Shown: positions 17,061 through 27,220 of the stretch, in pieces | Position numbering within the stretch: position 1 is the first letter of the stretch | Layout: every line of letters starts with the position of its first letter | Assembly (NCBI GenBank): GCA_963754305.1 | Contig: CAVWFR010000048.1 | Span: 1-64,000 of the forward strand | Reading direction: 5' to 3' | Origin: DATEDA01 sp963754305 | GTDB taxonomy: Bacteria > Pseudomonadota > Gammaproteobacteria > Burkholderiales > SG8-39 | Length of the DNA stretch: 64,000 nucleotides | Made by a program: the position numbers and the translations under genes | Notes under the pieces: generated by a model | Told to the model about the DNA's origin: nothing | What the model saw: the letters and a program-made list of their open reading frames with translations, nothing else | The model's database searches: none

Positions 17061-18059
17061 CTACTTCAGCCGGCCGGTCTGCTGGTAGAACGCGCGCTCG
17101 CGCTCGGCGTACCGGTTGAGATCGTCCGCGATGCGGGCGGAGTTGGCGAGTGCGGGGTCGAAATAGACGCCGGCCTTGCGGTACTCGGCCAGGAGCTCCG
17201 GATCGTTCATCGCCGCCCGGACGCCGGCCGCGAGGTAGGCCTTGCGGTCGGCCGGCGTGCCTTTCGGCACCACGACGAACCGGACCACCGCCCAGACGTA
17301 GTCCTTGCCGCCGAGCGCCTCGTTGAAGGTCGGCATGTCCTTGAGATAGGGCATGCGCTCGTCGGACGCGACCGCGAGCGGCGCGACTTTGCCGGCGTCG
17401 AGGTGGCCGCGAAATTCCGCGAAGAACCCCTGCGCGATGTCGACGTTGCCGCCGACGAGCGCGTTGATGCCGGCCCCGCCGCCCTGGAACGGCACGCGCA
17501 GGAACTTCGCGCCCGAGTCGGCCTCGACCTGCTCGACGAGGTACTCCCACATGCTGCCGGGCACCGTCGCGACGCGGATCGTGCCGGGCTTGTCCTTGGC
17601 AATCTGCAGGATCTCCTTCAGCGTCTTGCCCTTGAGCGGGCCGTCCGTCGGGCCGACCCAGGTGAGCGCATCGCTGTTGAGATAGCCGATCGGCTCGAGA
17701 TCGGTGTACGCCCACTTGCCTTGCGCCCGGAGCATGGCGTCGCCCCACACCAGGTTGGCGAGCACGCCCGCCGTGTAGCCGTCGGGCTTTGCCTGGGTGG
17801 CGAGGTAGGTGTGCCCGACCATGCCGGCGCCACCGGTGCGGTTGTTGACCAGGATCTTGTCGCCGGTCGCTTTCTCGACGTACTTCGCGAGCAGACGCGC
17901 AGTGACGTCCATGCCGCCGCCGGCCGGGTAGACGACGACGTACTCGATCGGCTGCGTCGGGAAGTCCTTCGGCTTGACCGCCTTGGGGTCGCCGGTCTGC
18001 GCGGCGACGGGCGCCGCGACGGCAGCGGCGAGAGCGAGAGCGAATACGGACCGCTTCAC
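17061..18059 (-). CDS. TTT transporter receptor (TctC/Bug)
   Basis: This 332-residue periplasmic receptor has a signal peptide at about 1-21 (ALAAAVAAPVAAQ) and a mature start KPKDFPTQPIEYVVVYPAGG. It diverges from the other Bug proteins in this window and carries GGMDVTARLLAKYVEKATGD and NNRTGGAGMVG. It begins with GTG at 18059, overlapping the end of the large permease gene by four bases, so tctB-tctA-tctC form one unit. It completes a three-part secondary transporter for a carboxylate. The substrate is not known. Confidence 0.9.
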   Translation of the reverse strand: MKRSVFALALAAAVAAPVAAQTGDPKAVKPKDFPTQPIEYVVVYPAGGGMDVTARLLAKYVEKATGDKILVNNRTGGAGMVGHTYLATQAKPDGYTAGVLANLVWGDAMLRAQGKWAYTDLEPIGYLNSDALTWVGPTDGPLKGKTLKEILQIAKDKPGTIRVATVPGSMWEYLVEQVEADSGAKFLRVPFQGGGAGINALVGGNVDIAQGFFAEFRGHLDAGKVAPLAVASDERMPYLKDMPTFNEALGGKDYVWAVVRFVVVPKGTPADRKAYLAAGVRAAMNDPELLAEYRKAGVYFDPALANSARIADDLNRYAERERAFYQQTGRLK

Positions 18060-19546
18060 GTGCTTACTCCTTCGGGTCGTTGTTTGCGGCGGAGCATCAA
18101 GCCAGCCAGGACCGCGCTCGCCGCGAGCAGCGCCGCGGTCACCGGTCTATGGACGAGGATCATAGCGCCATCGGGCGACATGACGAGCGACTGGCGCAGC
18201 GACTGCTCGAGCAGAGGCGCGAGCACGAAGGCGATCACGAAGGGCGCGAGGTCGTACTCGAGCTTGCGCAGCACGTAGCCCGCCACGCCGAAGCCGAGCA
18301 TCACCCAGAGGTCGAACACATTCTTGTTCGCCGAGTAGGTGCCGACGACGGCGAGCAGCAACACGATGGGAAACAGCACCCGGTAGGGGACGCGCAGGAG
18401 CTGCACCCAGAGCCCGACGAGCGGGAGGTTGAGCAGGAGCAGGAAGACGTTCCCCACATACATGCTCGCGACGACGCCCCAGAAGAGATCGGGCCGCTGG
18501 CTCATGAAAAGCGGCCCGGGCTGGATGCCATGGATCACCAACGCGCCGAGCAGGAGCGCCGTCACCGCATTGCCCGGGATCCCGAGCGAGAGCAGCGGGA
18601 TCATGCTGCCGCCGACGGCGGCGTTGTTGGCGGACTCGGGGCCGGCGACGCCTTCGATCGCCCCCTTGCCGAACCGCGCCGGGTCGCGTGCGATCCGCCG
18701 CTCGACCGCGTACGACATGAAGGCCGCAGTCACCGGCCCGCCGCCCGGGACCAGCCCGAGCAGGAAGCCGAGCCCGCTGCCGCGCAGGATCGGCTTCCAC
18801 GACGCGCGCCAGTCGGCCGCCGTTGGCCAAAGCCCACGGATACGCTCCGCCACCAACGTGTTGCGCGCGAGGTGCTCGACGTTGGCCAGGATCTCGGCGA
18901 CGCCGAAGAGTCCGATGACGACCGCGAGCAGTTCGATGCCCGCGGTCAGGTTCACCGACCCGAAAGTGAAGCGGTCGCGGCCGTTCACCACGTCGATGCC
19001 GATGGCCGCGGCGAGAAAGCCGAGCGCGATCGTGAGCACGCCCTTCACCGCCGAGCCGGTGATCATGTAGAGCGTGCACACCAGGCCGAGCACCATCAGC
19101 CCGAAGTTCTCGGGCGGTCCGAAGCGGATCGCAATCGCCGCGAGCGCCGGGGCAAAGAAGGTCAGCAGCACCAGGCTCGCCGTACCGGCGATGAACGACC
19201 CGAGCGCCGCGATGGCGAGCGCGGCGCCGGCCCGTCCCTGCCGCGCGAGCTGATGGCCGTCGAGCGTGGTCACCACGGAGGCCGCCTCGCCGGGGATGTT
19301 CACCAGGATCGAGGTGGTCGAGCCGCCGTACATCGCGCCGTAGAAGATCGCCGCGAGCATCGCCATCCCGGCGACCGGCGTGAGCGCGAAGGTCACCGGC
19401 AAGAGCAACGCGAGCGCCGCGAGGGGTCCGATCCCCGGCAGCACGCCGACCAGCGTTCCCACCAGGCTGCCGATGAAGCAGTAATACAGGTTCGCCGGCG
19501 CGAGGATGACGCCGAAGCCGGTGGCGAGGCCTTCCAGCGCGCCCAT
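18056..19546 (-). CDS. TTT transporter large permease (TctA)
   Basis: This 496-residue inner-membrane protein has about 11-12 hydrophobic helices. The conserved TctA motifs are GVLPGIGPLAALALLLPV near 38-55, YGAMYGGSTTSILVNIPGE near 69-87, LGFLLGLVPGGGPVTAAFMS near 260-280 and AAVGGSMIPLLSLGIPGNAVTA near 310-332, all intact. It starts with ATG 4 bases after the tctB stop. It should move the ligand delivered by the TctC receptor using an ion gradient. No anomaly is seen. Confidence 0.93.
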   Translation of the reverse strand: MGALEGLATGFGVILAPANLYYCFIGSLVGTLVGVLPGIGPLAALALLLPVTFALTPVAGMAMLAAIFYGAMYGGSTTSILVNIPGEAASVVTTLDGHQLARQGRAGAALAIAALGSFIAGTASLVLLTFFAPALAAIAIRFGPPENFGLMVLGLVCTLYMITGSAVKGVLTIALGFLAAAIGIDVVNGRDRFTFGSVNLTAGIELLAVVIGLFGVAEILANVEHLARNTLVAERIRGLWPTAADWRASWKPILRGSGLGFLLGLVPGGGPVTAAFMSYAVERRIARDPARFGKGAIEGVAGPESANNAAVGGSMIPLLSLGIPGNAVTALLLGALVIHGIQPGPLFMSQRPDLFWGVVASMYVGNVFLLLLNLPLVGLWVQLLRVPYRVLFPIVLLLAVVGTYSANKNVFDLWVMLGFGVAGYVLRKLEYDLAPFVIAFVLAPLLEQSLRQSLVMSPDGAMILVHRPVTAALLAASAVLAGLMLRRKQRPEGVST

Positions 19547-19550
19547 CGCC

Positions 19551-19991
19551 TCACCAGCCCCAAGGTCCGCGCGGCAGCGGCATTCCGAGCGCGTGACCGA
19601 AGAGCCACATCACCCCCACGACCGCGCCGACCGTGAGCGCGATCGACTCGATCCAGCTCGAGCGCTCGACGGTCCGGAGGAGCACGATCATCGTGATCGC
19701 AGCCGCGGCGGCGAAACCCAGGTACGGGATAGCGACCGCCATCAGGGCGAGCCCGGCGACGACGCCGAGCAAGCGGGCGAGCGCCGCCGCCCGCGGCCAT
19801 GCCTGCGCACTCGCGCGATGCGACGGCAGGAGGAGCAGGGCGATGCCGGCACCCGCGACGATCAGCCCGGCGAGCAGCGGGAAGAGGCCGCTTTCCGGCC
19901 CCGACGGGCCGCTGAGCCCGATCGTCCATGCGTGCGCGGCGGCGCCCGCGCCGAGGAGGATCCAGAAGACGTTGAGCGCGCGCTCGAACAT
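19551..19991 (-). CDS. TTT transporter small permease (TctB)
   Basis: This small membrane protein (146 residues from ATG 19991; a TTG start at 20015 would add eight) has four hydrophobic helices and the usual TctB features: a first helix followed by GPESGLFPLLAGLIVAGAGI, and a C-terminal glycine/proline end (LGMPLPRGPWGW). It lies directly before tctA. The ATG start is preferred because it begins at the first helix with a GGGCTGAG sequence upstream. Confidence 0.85.
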   Translation of the reverse strand: MFERALNVFWILLGAGAAAHAWTIGLSGPSGPESGLFPLLAGLIVAGAGIALLLLPSHRASAQAWPRAAALARLLGVVAGLALMAVAIPYLGFAAAAAITMIVLLRTVERSSWIESIALTVGAVVGVMWLFGHALGMPLPRGPWGW

Positions 19992-20062
19992 GCTCAGCCC
20001 GTCATCGCGGCGCAAGCGGGGATTTCGGCCTGCGCCGGATTGACGAAAGACGCGTCACGCTG

Positions 20063-22006
20063 CTAGAGCTCGTTCCCGACGCGATGACCCTCATGCACCG
20101 CCGCGAGCATCGCGCGCGGCGCGAAAGCGTCGCCGGCAAGCCGCACCTCCAGCCCCTGCGCCCGCAGCGGTGCGGCGAGGCCGTCGTCGGCGAGGCGCGG
20201 CGTCGCGTACACGAACAGCGCGACATCCTCGATCGCGCGCTCCTCGCCAGTGAACGCATTCGCGTGCACGACCCGTTCCGCAATGAAGCGCTTCGGTACG
20301 GCCGCGACGACGATCTCGACCCGGGCGTGATAGAGGCGCCGGTACACCCCGAGCAGCCCGACGTAGGCGACGTTGCGGCCGAGTTGTGTACGCGGCGTGA
20401 TGACCACGAGACGGTCGTAGATCGACGCCAGCAGATCGGCGAGCGCGTAGACACCGGCGCCGTGGTCGTGGTCGAACAGGACCGCGGTGCCGGCGCGCCT
20501 GCCCGGCGCGGCGCCAAGTCCCGCCACGAGCGTCCAAGCGTCCGTCCCCGCGTCGCCTTCCGCTGCAAGCGTCGCGGGGCGGCGCATGCTCGATCCGGTC
20601 GCGAGCACGACGGCGTCGGGGCGGAGTGCGGTGATCTGCGGGATGGTCGCGGGCGAACCTGATTCGAAGGCGACGCCTGCCTCGCGCGCGCGCGCGAGCT
20701 GGAACTCGAACACTTTCGCGACCTCCCCGCGCCCGGGGAGCAGTGACTCGAGCCGCGCCTTTCCGCCCGCCTCGCGCGAGGCGAGCAGCGTTACATCGTG
20801 ACCGCGGCGCGCCGCCACCCACGCGGCCTCGAGTCCGGCGACCCCGCTGCCGACGACGACGATGCGGCGCTTCCGGCCCGCCGACGCGGGCTGCCAGGCC
20901 GCTTCGCCCGGCGTCCCGAGATGCGGGTTGTGGAGGCAGGCGATCGGCTTGCCGACGTGAATCTCGGCCCAGCAGACGTTGCAGAAGATGCACGGCCGGG
21001 TGGCGGCCGCTTTACCGGCGAGCGCTTTCGCGGGCAGCGCCGCATCGGCGACGAGCGCCCGCCCCATGCCGATGAGATCGCCGACGCCCTCGCCGAGGAG
21101 CCGCTCGGCATGCGCGGCGTCGAGGACGCGGCCGAGGGCGAGCACGGGGATCGGCCGTGCGTGTTCGCGGAGCCGCCGCTGCAACGCCATGAAGGGCCCC
21201 GGCGGGTAGTGCATGTCCGGGGTGTGGTCCTCGAGGCTAGTACTGAAGTTGCCCTGGGCGAACGCGACGTAGTCGAGACCACCCGCGAGCGCGAGGCGCG
21301 CCGCGATCCGGCCCGCCTCGTCGCCGTCGATGCCGCCGGGCACGTGTTCGTCGCCCGGCATCTTCAGCCCCACGACGAAGTCGGCTCCGCACTCGGCGCG
21401 GATGCCCGCAATGATCTCGCGGACGAATCGGGTGCGGCCCTCGACGTCGCCGCCGTAGCCGTCGCCGCGGGTGTTCGACCATGGCGAGAGGAACTGCGTG
21501 ATCAGGTAGCCGTGTCCGCCGTGCAGCTCGACGCCGGAAAACCCGGCCCGCTGCAGCGTGCGCGCGGCGTCGATGAAAGCGCGCGCAATGACGCCGATCT
21601 CGCCGGGCGTCATCACGTGCGGGACCGACCAGCTGTAGGCGTCTGGCAGCGCAGAGCACCCGACCGGTGCGTCGACCGGGCTCCAGAGCTGCTGACGGCC
21701 GACGTGCCAGAGCTGTCCGAGGAGCCGGCAATCGTGCCGCTCGACCGCCGCGGCTAGACGCCGGAAACCGTCGAAGTTCCCGGCGTCGAACACGGTCGCG
21801 ACGTTGGGCTGCGGCACGCTGGAAGCGTGGATCGAGAGGCCCTCGGTGACGAGCATCGCGGCGCCGCCGGCGGCGCGCTCCGCGTAATAGTCGACGAGCC
21901 GCGCCGTGACCCGATTCTCGCGCGCGAAGTTGGACAGCACTGCGGGAAAGACGATGCGGTTCCGCAGTCGCTTGCCGGCGAGCTCGAAGGGAGTGAAGAG
22001 TTGCAT
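20063..22006 (-). CDS. NADH:flavin oxidoreductase, 2,4-dienoyl-CoA reductase-like (OYE plus FAD/NAD domain)
   Basis: This 647-residue redox enzyme has an N-terminal old-yellow-enzyme barrel (about 1-340; FMN site strings GFSGVELHGGHGYLITQFLS and QLWHVGRQQLW), then a cluster-binding segment CIFCNVCWAEIHVGKPIAC, giving C-x2-C-x3-C...C for a 4Fe-4S centre, then an FAD/NAD(P) domain starting with RIVVVGSGVAGLEAAW near 385. This architecture is shared with FadH, trimethylamine dehydrogenase and related enzymes. It reduces an activated double bond or demethylates a small substrate; which one cannot be told. It lies between a MetE-like gene and the TctBAC genes on the same strand, a pairing that could fit methyl-group removal. 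That is speculation. Confidence 0.88.
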   Translation of the reverse strand: MQLFTPFELAGKRLRNRIVFPAVLSNFARENRVTARLVDYYAERAAGGAAMLVTEGLSIHASSVPQPNVATVFDAGNFDGFRRLAAAVERHDCRLLGQLWHVGRQQLWSPVDAPVGCSALPDAYSWSVPHVMTPGEIGVIARAFIDAARTLQRAGFSGVELHGGHGYLITQFLSPWSNTRGDGYGGDVEGRTRFVREIIAGIRAECGADFVVGLKMPGDEHVPGGIDGDEAGRIAARLALAGGLDYVAFAQGNFSTSLEDHTPDMHYPPGPFMALQRRLREHARPIPVLALGRVLDAAHAERLLGEGVGDLIGMGRALVADAALPAKALAGKAAATRPCIFCNVCWAEIHVGKPIACLHNPHLGTPGEAAWQPASAGRKRRIVVVGSGVAGLEAAWVAARRGHDVTLLASREAGGKARLESLLPGRGEVAKVFEFQLARAREAGVAFESGSPATIPQITALRPDAVVLATGSSMRRPATLAAEGDAGTDAWTLVAGLGAAPGRRAGTAVLFDHDHGAGVYALADLLASIYDRLVVITPRTQLGRNVAYVGLLGVYRRLYHARVEIVVAAVPKRFIAERVVHANAFTGEERAIEDVALFVYATPRLADDGLAAPLRAQGLEVRLAGDAFAPRAMLAAVHEGHRVGNEL

Positions 22007-22021
22007 GTCAGCGTCCTTCTT

Positions 22022-22074
22022 CCCCTCCGCTCATGAGGAGGGGTGCCGCGGCACGCGGCGGGGTGGTGTGGGTA
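22022..22074. repeat. Second copy of REP-like intergenic hairpin unit
   Basis: CCCCTCC-N8-GGAGGGG (22022-22043) is followed by a GC-rich inverted segment and GGGTGGTGT. The layout repeats that of 16994-17056 read on the opposite strand. It lies in the gap between the MetE-like gene and the OYE gene. Confidence 0.45.
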
Positions 22075-22086
22075 ACGGGCAGGGCT

Positions 22087-23115
22087 TCAGGAGGACCGGG
22101 CTTCCAGCTCGAGCCGGACGGCTTGAGTGCCGAGCACCATCGCGCGCAGCTTGGCGCGCGTCGCGGCGCGGTCGCGCGCGACGCAACCGCAGTCGGGCGC
22201 GGCGATCAGCCGCTCGGGAGGCAGCACCTCGAGCGCTGCGCGCAGCCGCGCCGCGACCGTTTCGGGCCGCTCCACTTCGTCGGTGCCGACGTCGATGACG
22301 CCGAGCTGAATCGTCTTGCCCGGCAGGCCGGCGAGGAGTTTCGGCGCGAGCTTCGGCTCGGCGAACTCGAGCGAGTATTGGTCGACCTTGGCGCGCGCAA
22401 GCGCCGGGAAGATCTCCTCGTAACCGTACTTCCACTCCTTGTTGCCGAGGCGCGCGCGATAGCCGTAGCAGACGTGCACGCAGCTCGTGACCGTCGTGCC
22501 GGCGAACGCGCGGTCCATCGCCTCGACGCCCCACGCGTGGAGCTTCTCGGGCAGCCGCGTGAACGCCGGCTCGTCGAGCTGAACCATGTCGCAGCCGGCG
22601 GCCGCGAGCGCGCGGATCTCCTGGTTGAGCGCGTCGGCGCAGGCTAGCGCGAGCGCGCGCTCGTCGCCGTAGTAGTCGTCCGCCATCCCGTCGACGAGGG
22701 TCGACGGTCCCGGCAGCGTCATCTTGATCGTCCGGTTGGTGAGGCGGCGGAGGAACCGGTAGTCGTCCACCGCCTGGTGCGTGGCGAGGGTGATTGGACC
22801 GGTGACGCGTGGCACCTCCTGGGTGAATTTGCCGCCACGCATCGACTTCGCCTTCAGCCGCTCGGAATCGACGCCGCCGAGCTGGTGGATGAAGTGCGTG
22901 TAGTGGGTCGAGCGGCGTTGCTCGCCGTCGCACACGATGTCGATCCCGGCCACCTCCTGGTCAGCGAGCGCGAGGCGCGTGGCGTCGTCCATCGCCTCTT
23001 TCAGCGCTGCGCCGCTCAGGTTCCAGCGCTCCACCACGCTGTACCACTCGCCGGTGAGCCAGGCAGGCTTGGGCAGGCTCCCGATGACGGTGGTCGGGAT
23101 GAGCGGCAGGATCAT
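22087..23115 (-). CDS. Cobalamin-independent methionine synthase core (MetE C-terminal domain) protein
   Basis: This 342-residue protein contains only the catalytic barrel of MetE; full MetE has about 750 residues. Zinc ligands are intact: His214-x-Cys216 in CVHVCYG, a Glu in EFAEPKL and Cys in PDCGCVARD. It starts at ATG 23115 with a GAGGAGA site. Stand-alone core proteins include folate-independent methionine synthases (the Mes families) and uncharacterised methyltransferases. Neither DUF1852 (MesX) nor a full metE is in the window. The neighbours are the OYE/FAD enzyme and the TctBAC transporter, so a catabolic methyl transfer from an imported compound is possible. A paralogue at 47227 also sits next to a TTT transporter. 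Confidence 0.85.
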   Translation of the reverse strand: MILPLIPTTVIGSLPKPAWLTGEWYSVVERWNLSGAALKEAMDDATRLALADQEVAGIDIVCDGEQRRSTHYTHFIHQLGGVDSERLKAKSMRGGKFTQEVPRVTGPITLATHQAVDDYRFLRRLTNRTIKMTLPGPSTLVDGMADDYYGDERALALACADALNQEIRALAAAGCDMVQLDEPAFTRLPEKLHAWGVEAMDRAFAGTTVTSCVHVCYGYRARLGNKEWKYGYEEIFPALARAKVDQYSLEFAEPKLAPKLLAGLPGKTIQLGVIDVGTDEVERPETVAARLRAALEVLPPERLIAAPDCGCVARDRAATRAKLRAMVLGTQAVRLELEARSS

Positions 23116-23240
23116 GCGGGTCTCCTCGGCGCGATGGTGCAGGGACGCAATCGGCGCCGATTCTAGCCGCTCGGTCCGCGACCGCTGGTTGGCGCCGCCG
23201 CGCGGAACGCAAGACGAACCCGCGGCAGACCGCGACGCCG

Positions 23241-24305
<1,065 letters not shown>

Positions 24306-24332
24306 CGGGACTCTCTTTCCTGGGCCCGCGAT

Positions 24333-25548
24333 TCACGCCGCGGCGGGATAGCACGCGGGACCGGCGGGCTGGTTTGACTGCTCGAATGCCTTGTACGTCA
24401 GGATGAACTCCTGGTGCCCGAGGAGTTCCGACTTGGTCTGCGCGCCGCGCGCGACCGCGAGCGTGAGGTCGAACACCTCGCGTCCGACCTCGTCGAGGTT
24501 CGCGCGGCCCTCGAGAATGCGGCCGGCGTCGACGTCCATGTCGTCCTCGAGCTTGCGCCAGGTCTCCGGGTTCGCGCACACCTTCACGACCGGAGCAATC
24601 GCCGAGCCGACGACCGAGCCGCGACCGGTCGAGAACAGGATCACGTGCGAGCCACAGGCGATGAGCTCCGCGATCTCGGCGTTGTCGTTGATGTTCGGGA
24701 AACCGAACCGGACCTCGCCGTCCGGCACGACATCGAGGAGATACAGGCCGCCCGCCGGCGGCACGTCGCCGGGCTTCAGGAGTCCGACGATCCGCGAGGC
24801 ACCGCTCTTCGCGTAGGCGCCGAGCGACTTCTCTTCCTGCGTGGTGAGGCCGCCGTCCGCGTTGCCCACCGCGAAGCTGCCGTGGCCGAGCGTGGCGTAG
24901 TAGCGTGCGGCCTTCTCGACGCAGGCCACGATGTCGCTCGCGAGTGCCGGCGTCGCGGCCCGGCTCGCCATGTGGTGCTCGCAGCCGACGAGCTCGCCGG
25001 TTTCCTCGAAGATGCAGGCCGCGGCTTGCGGGATGAGCAGATCGAACGCGCGGCCGATCGCGGGATTGGCGGTGATCCCGCTCGTGCCGTCGGAGCCGCC
25101 GCAGACCGTGCCGACGACGAGCTCGGAGACCGCCATCGGCACCGTCGGCTGCGCTTGGAGATCCGCCAGCGCGGCTTCGACCCACGCCGCGCCGCTCGCG
25201 ATCGTCTTGCGCGTCCCACCGGACTCCTGGATCACGAGTGTCGCGACCGCACGGCCGGAGTTCCGCGATCGCCGTGCCGAGGCTGCGCCGGTTGAAGCTC
25301 TCGCAGCCGAGCGAGACGAGCAGCACCGCCCCGACGTTCGGATGCATGCAGAGCCGCTTCATCATGCGGTCGGCGTACGCGTTCGGGTAGCACCCCGGGA
25401 ACCCGATGAGATGCACGCTCCGGTCGCGGAACCGCGCCACCACCTCGCGCGCCACGTGATGCGCGCACTCGACGAGATAGGCCACCGCGACGACGTTGCG
25501 GATGCCCTTGCGCCCGTCGTCCCGAAGATAGCCGCGAAGAGGCTCCAT
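24333..25548 (-). pseudogene. UxaA-family dehydratase large part (altronate/galactarate dehydratase-like), frameshifted
   Basis: The ATG at 25548 opens MEPLRGYLRDDGRKGIRN and continues to LVSLGCESFNRRSLGTAIAE. Then one extra base near 25257-25263 moves the rest into another frame, which reads AVATLVIQESGGTRKTI and the family signature VCGGSDGTSGITANPA, ending at 24333. Removing one base gives 404 residues, normal for the stand-alone C-terminal part of UxaA-type sugar-acid dehydratases. These iron-dependent enzymes remove water from a sugar acid to give a 2-keto-3-deoxy acid. The small SAF-domain partner is the next gene upstream. A sequence error is a real alternative to decay. Confidence 0.85.
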
Positions 25549-25549
25549 G

Positions 25550-25867
25550 TCAGCGCTCCGTCACGAATGATTTCCCCGCGTCGTGCGTATAAGTGGGCAG
25601 GTAGTCGCTTTCGAGGTTGTGGGTATGGATGTGCCCGCCGCGGGAAATGTCCGCAGTGGCGGTACCGATCAGGGCGCCGTACTTGACCACCTTCTCGCCG
25701 GCGCGGATGGCGTAGCGCGCGAGCTTGTGCCCGACGCCGATCGGGCGCGGGAGGCGTACCGACTCGCCCTCGATCGTCACCGCGTCGCCCTCGCGCAGAC
25801 CTTGCGCGACCACGACGCAGTTGTCCTCCGGCGCCAGCAATACTAGACGGGGATCAGAACTTGCCAT
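25550..25867 (-). CDS. UxaA-family dehydratase small (SAF-domain) part
   Basis: This 105-residue protein is the separate N-terminal domain of altronate/galactarate-type dehydratases. It has the SAF pattern with NCVVVAQGLREGDAVTI and the conserved His-Lys in IGVGHKLARYAI, then VKYGALIGTATADI and GGHIHTHNLES. Its stop is one base before the large-part ATG, so both are made together. In this family the two parts assemble into one dehydratase acting on an aldonic or aldaric acid. It overlaps the RraA-like gene end by 14 bases. Confidence 0.88.
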   Translation of the reverse strand: MASSDPRLVLLAPEDNCVVVAQGLREGDAVTIEGESVRLPRPIGVGHKLARYAIRAGEKVVKYGALIGTATADISRGGHIHTHNLESDYLPTYTHDAGKSFVTER

Positions 25868-26501
25868 ACGTCAGATACGCCTCGACTGGATCCATGCCGC
25901 CCAGGATCGCAGCCCGGATCCTGTTCTCGGTCTGCGCCACCGCCTCGGTCTTCGCCACGGCCTCCTCCGCCACCGCCTGCGGGATCGCGATCACGCCATC
26001 GCGGTCGCCGAGCAGGTAGTCGCCGTCGCAGAGCGTCACCGCGCCGATCGTGATCGGCTCGCCGAAGCGGTCGGGGATCCATCGCCCGACGATGTCGCTC
26101 GGGGTGTGGAAGCTCGCGAACACCGGGAAGCCGATTTTCAGGATGAACTCGACGTCGCGGCAGCCGCCGTCGACGACGTAGCCGAGCACGCCCTTGTTCT
26201 TGAGCGTCTCCGCCGAGAGTTCGCCCATCAGCGCGACCTCGTGATTCTGCGGCTGGCAGACGATCACCCGGCCGGGCGGCGCCTTCGACAGCAGCCCGGT
26301 CCAGCCGAGCAGCGTCTCATGGGCGCTCCTCGTGCGATCGATGTGTCCGGAGACGGTCCAGACCGGTCCGGCGACCCGCCATGCGGGATCGAGTGCGCGG
26401 ATTTCGGGCGGCAGAACGACGCGCTCGTGGCCCATCGCGCGCAGCACGTCGTGAACCGCGCCGGTGTAACAGCTCGCCAGTCTTTGAGTCAGCGCGTCCA
26501 C
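25854..26501 (-). CDS. RraA-like aldolase/decarboxylase family protein
   Basis: This 215-residue protein (GTG start at 26501, with a GGAG site about 8 bases upstream) belongs to the RraA family, which includes 4-hydroxy-4-methyl-2-oxoglutarate aldolase and oxaloacetate decarboxylases as well as the RNase E regulator. The metal and substrate motif is GYVVDGGCRDVEF with the Asp and Arg kept, followed by GDYLLGDRDGVIAIP. An upstream in-frame ATG at 26591 lies inside the GntR gene and gives an unlikely Arg-rich start. Next to a dehydratase, an aldolase role on a keto acid is more likely than RNase control. The substrate is unknown. Confidence 0.85.
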   Translation of the reverse strand: MDALTQRLASCYTGAVHDVLRAMGHERVVLPPEIRALDPAWRVAGPVWTVSGHIDRTRSAHETLLGWTGLLSKAPPGRVIVCQPQNHEVALMGELSAETLKNKGVLGYVVDGGCRDVEFILKIGFPVFASFHTPSDIVGRWIPDRFGEPITIGAVTLCDGDYLLGDRDGVIAIPQAVAEEAVAKTEAVAQTENRIRAAILGGMDPVEAYLTYGKF

Positions 26502-26526
26502 GCCCGCTCCATCGGCGTCCGCCCGC

Positions 26527-27210
26527 TCATTGCTCGAGCGTCGCGGCCACGTCGGCGAAGTGCGCGCGCATCGCCCGCTCCGCGGCCGCACCGTCGCCCG
26601 CGCTCACCGCCTGCCAGATCGCCTCGTGAGCGGCGTGTGCCTGCGCGAAGTCGCGCGCGCCGCGGCGCCGGGCGTGGCTTGCGCGCATCGAGGCGGCGAG
26701 CGGCTCCCGCATCGACTCGATCAGCATCACGAAGAGCGGGTTCTGGGTCGCCCGCGCGAGCGCGACGTGGAACGCGAGGTCGTGCTTGAGGTACGCCATC
26801 CGCCCGACGGTGGCGCGCTGCTGCTCGACGATCCGCGCGAGGACGGCGACGTCGGCCGCCGTGCGGCGCCGCGCCGCGAGGCCGGCGACCGCGATCTCGA
26901 TGGCTCGGCGCAGCTCGAGCACTTCGTCGACCGCGAGCTGGCGGGTCGCCACGGCGGCGGTGAGAAAGCCGTCGAGCGGCGCGGTCCGGAGCGCGCTCAC
27001 CACCGCGCGGCGTCCGTTCGCCACCTCGATCAGGCCGGCGGCGACGAGCTGCCGCCGGCCCTCGCGCACGATGCCGCGCGAGACGCCGAGCCGCCGCGCG
27101 TGCTCGATTTCGCCCGGGAGCCGGTCGCCGGGCTTCAGCCGGCGCGCGACGATCTCGGCGCGGATGTGTGCGGCGACTCTTTCGACGAGCGTCTGAGCGG
27201 CGGCGGCCAC
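26527..27210 (-). CDS. GntR-family regulator, FadR/FCD subfamily
   Basis: This 227-residue regulator starts with GTG at 27210. The helix-turn-helix lies at about 10-75 (HIRAEIVARRLKPGDRLPGE, RRLGVSRGIVREGRRQLVAA). The FCD domain follows, with metal-site strings LKHDLAFHVALARATQN and AHEAIWQAV. It sits between the permease and aldolase genes in the same operon, so it should be the local repressor. The candidate operator is ACCTGT-TGG-ACAGGT at 30445-30459, upstream of the binding-protein gene. Confidence 0.9.
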   Translation of the reverse strand: MAAAAQTLVERVAAHIRAEIVARRLKPGDRLPGEIEHARRLGVSRGIVREGRRQLVAAGLIEVANGRRAVVSALRTAPLDGFLTAAVATRQLAVDEVLELRRAIEIAVAGLAARRRTAADVAVLARIVEQQRATVGRMAYLKHDLAFHVALARATQNPLFVMLIESMREPLAASMRASHARRRGARDFAQAHAAHEAIWQAVSAGDGAAAERAMRAHFADVAATLEQ

Positions 27211-27220
27211 GTCTCGCGCG

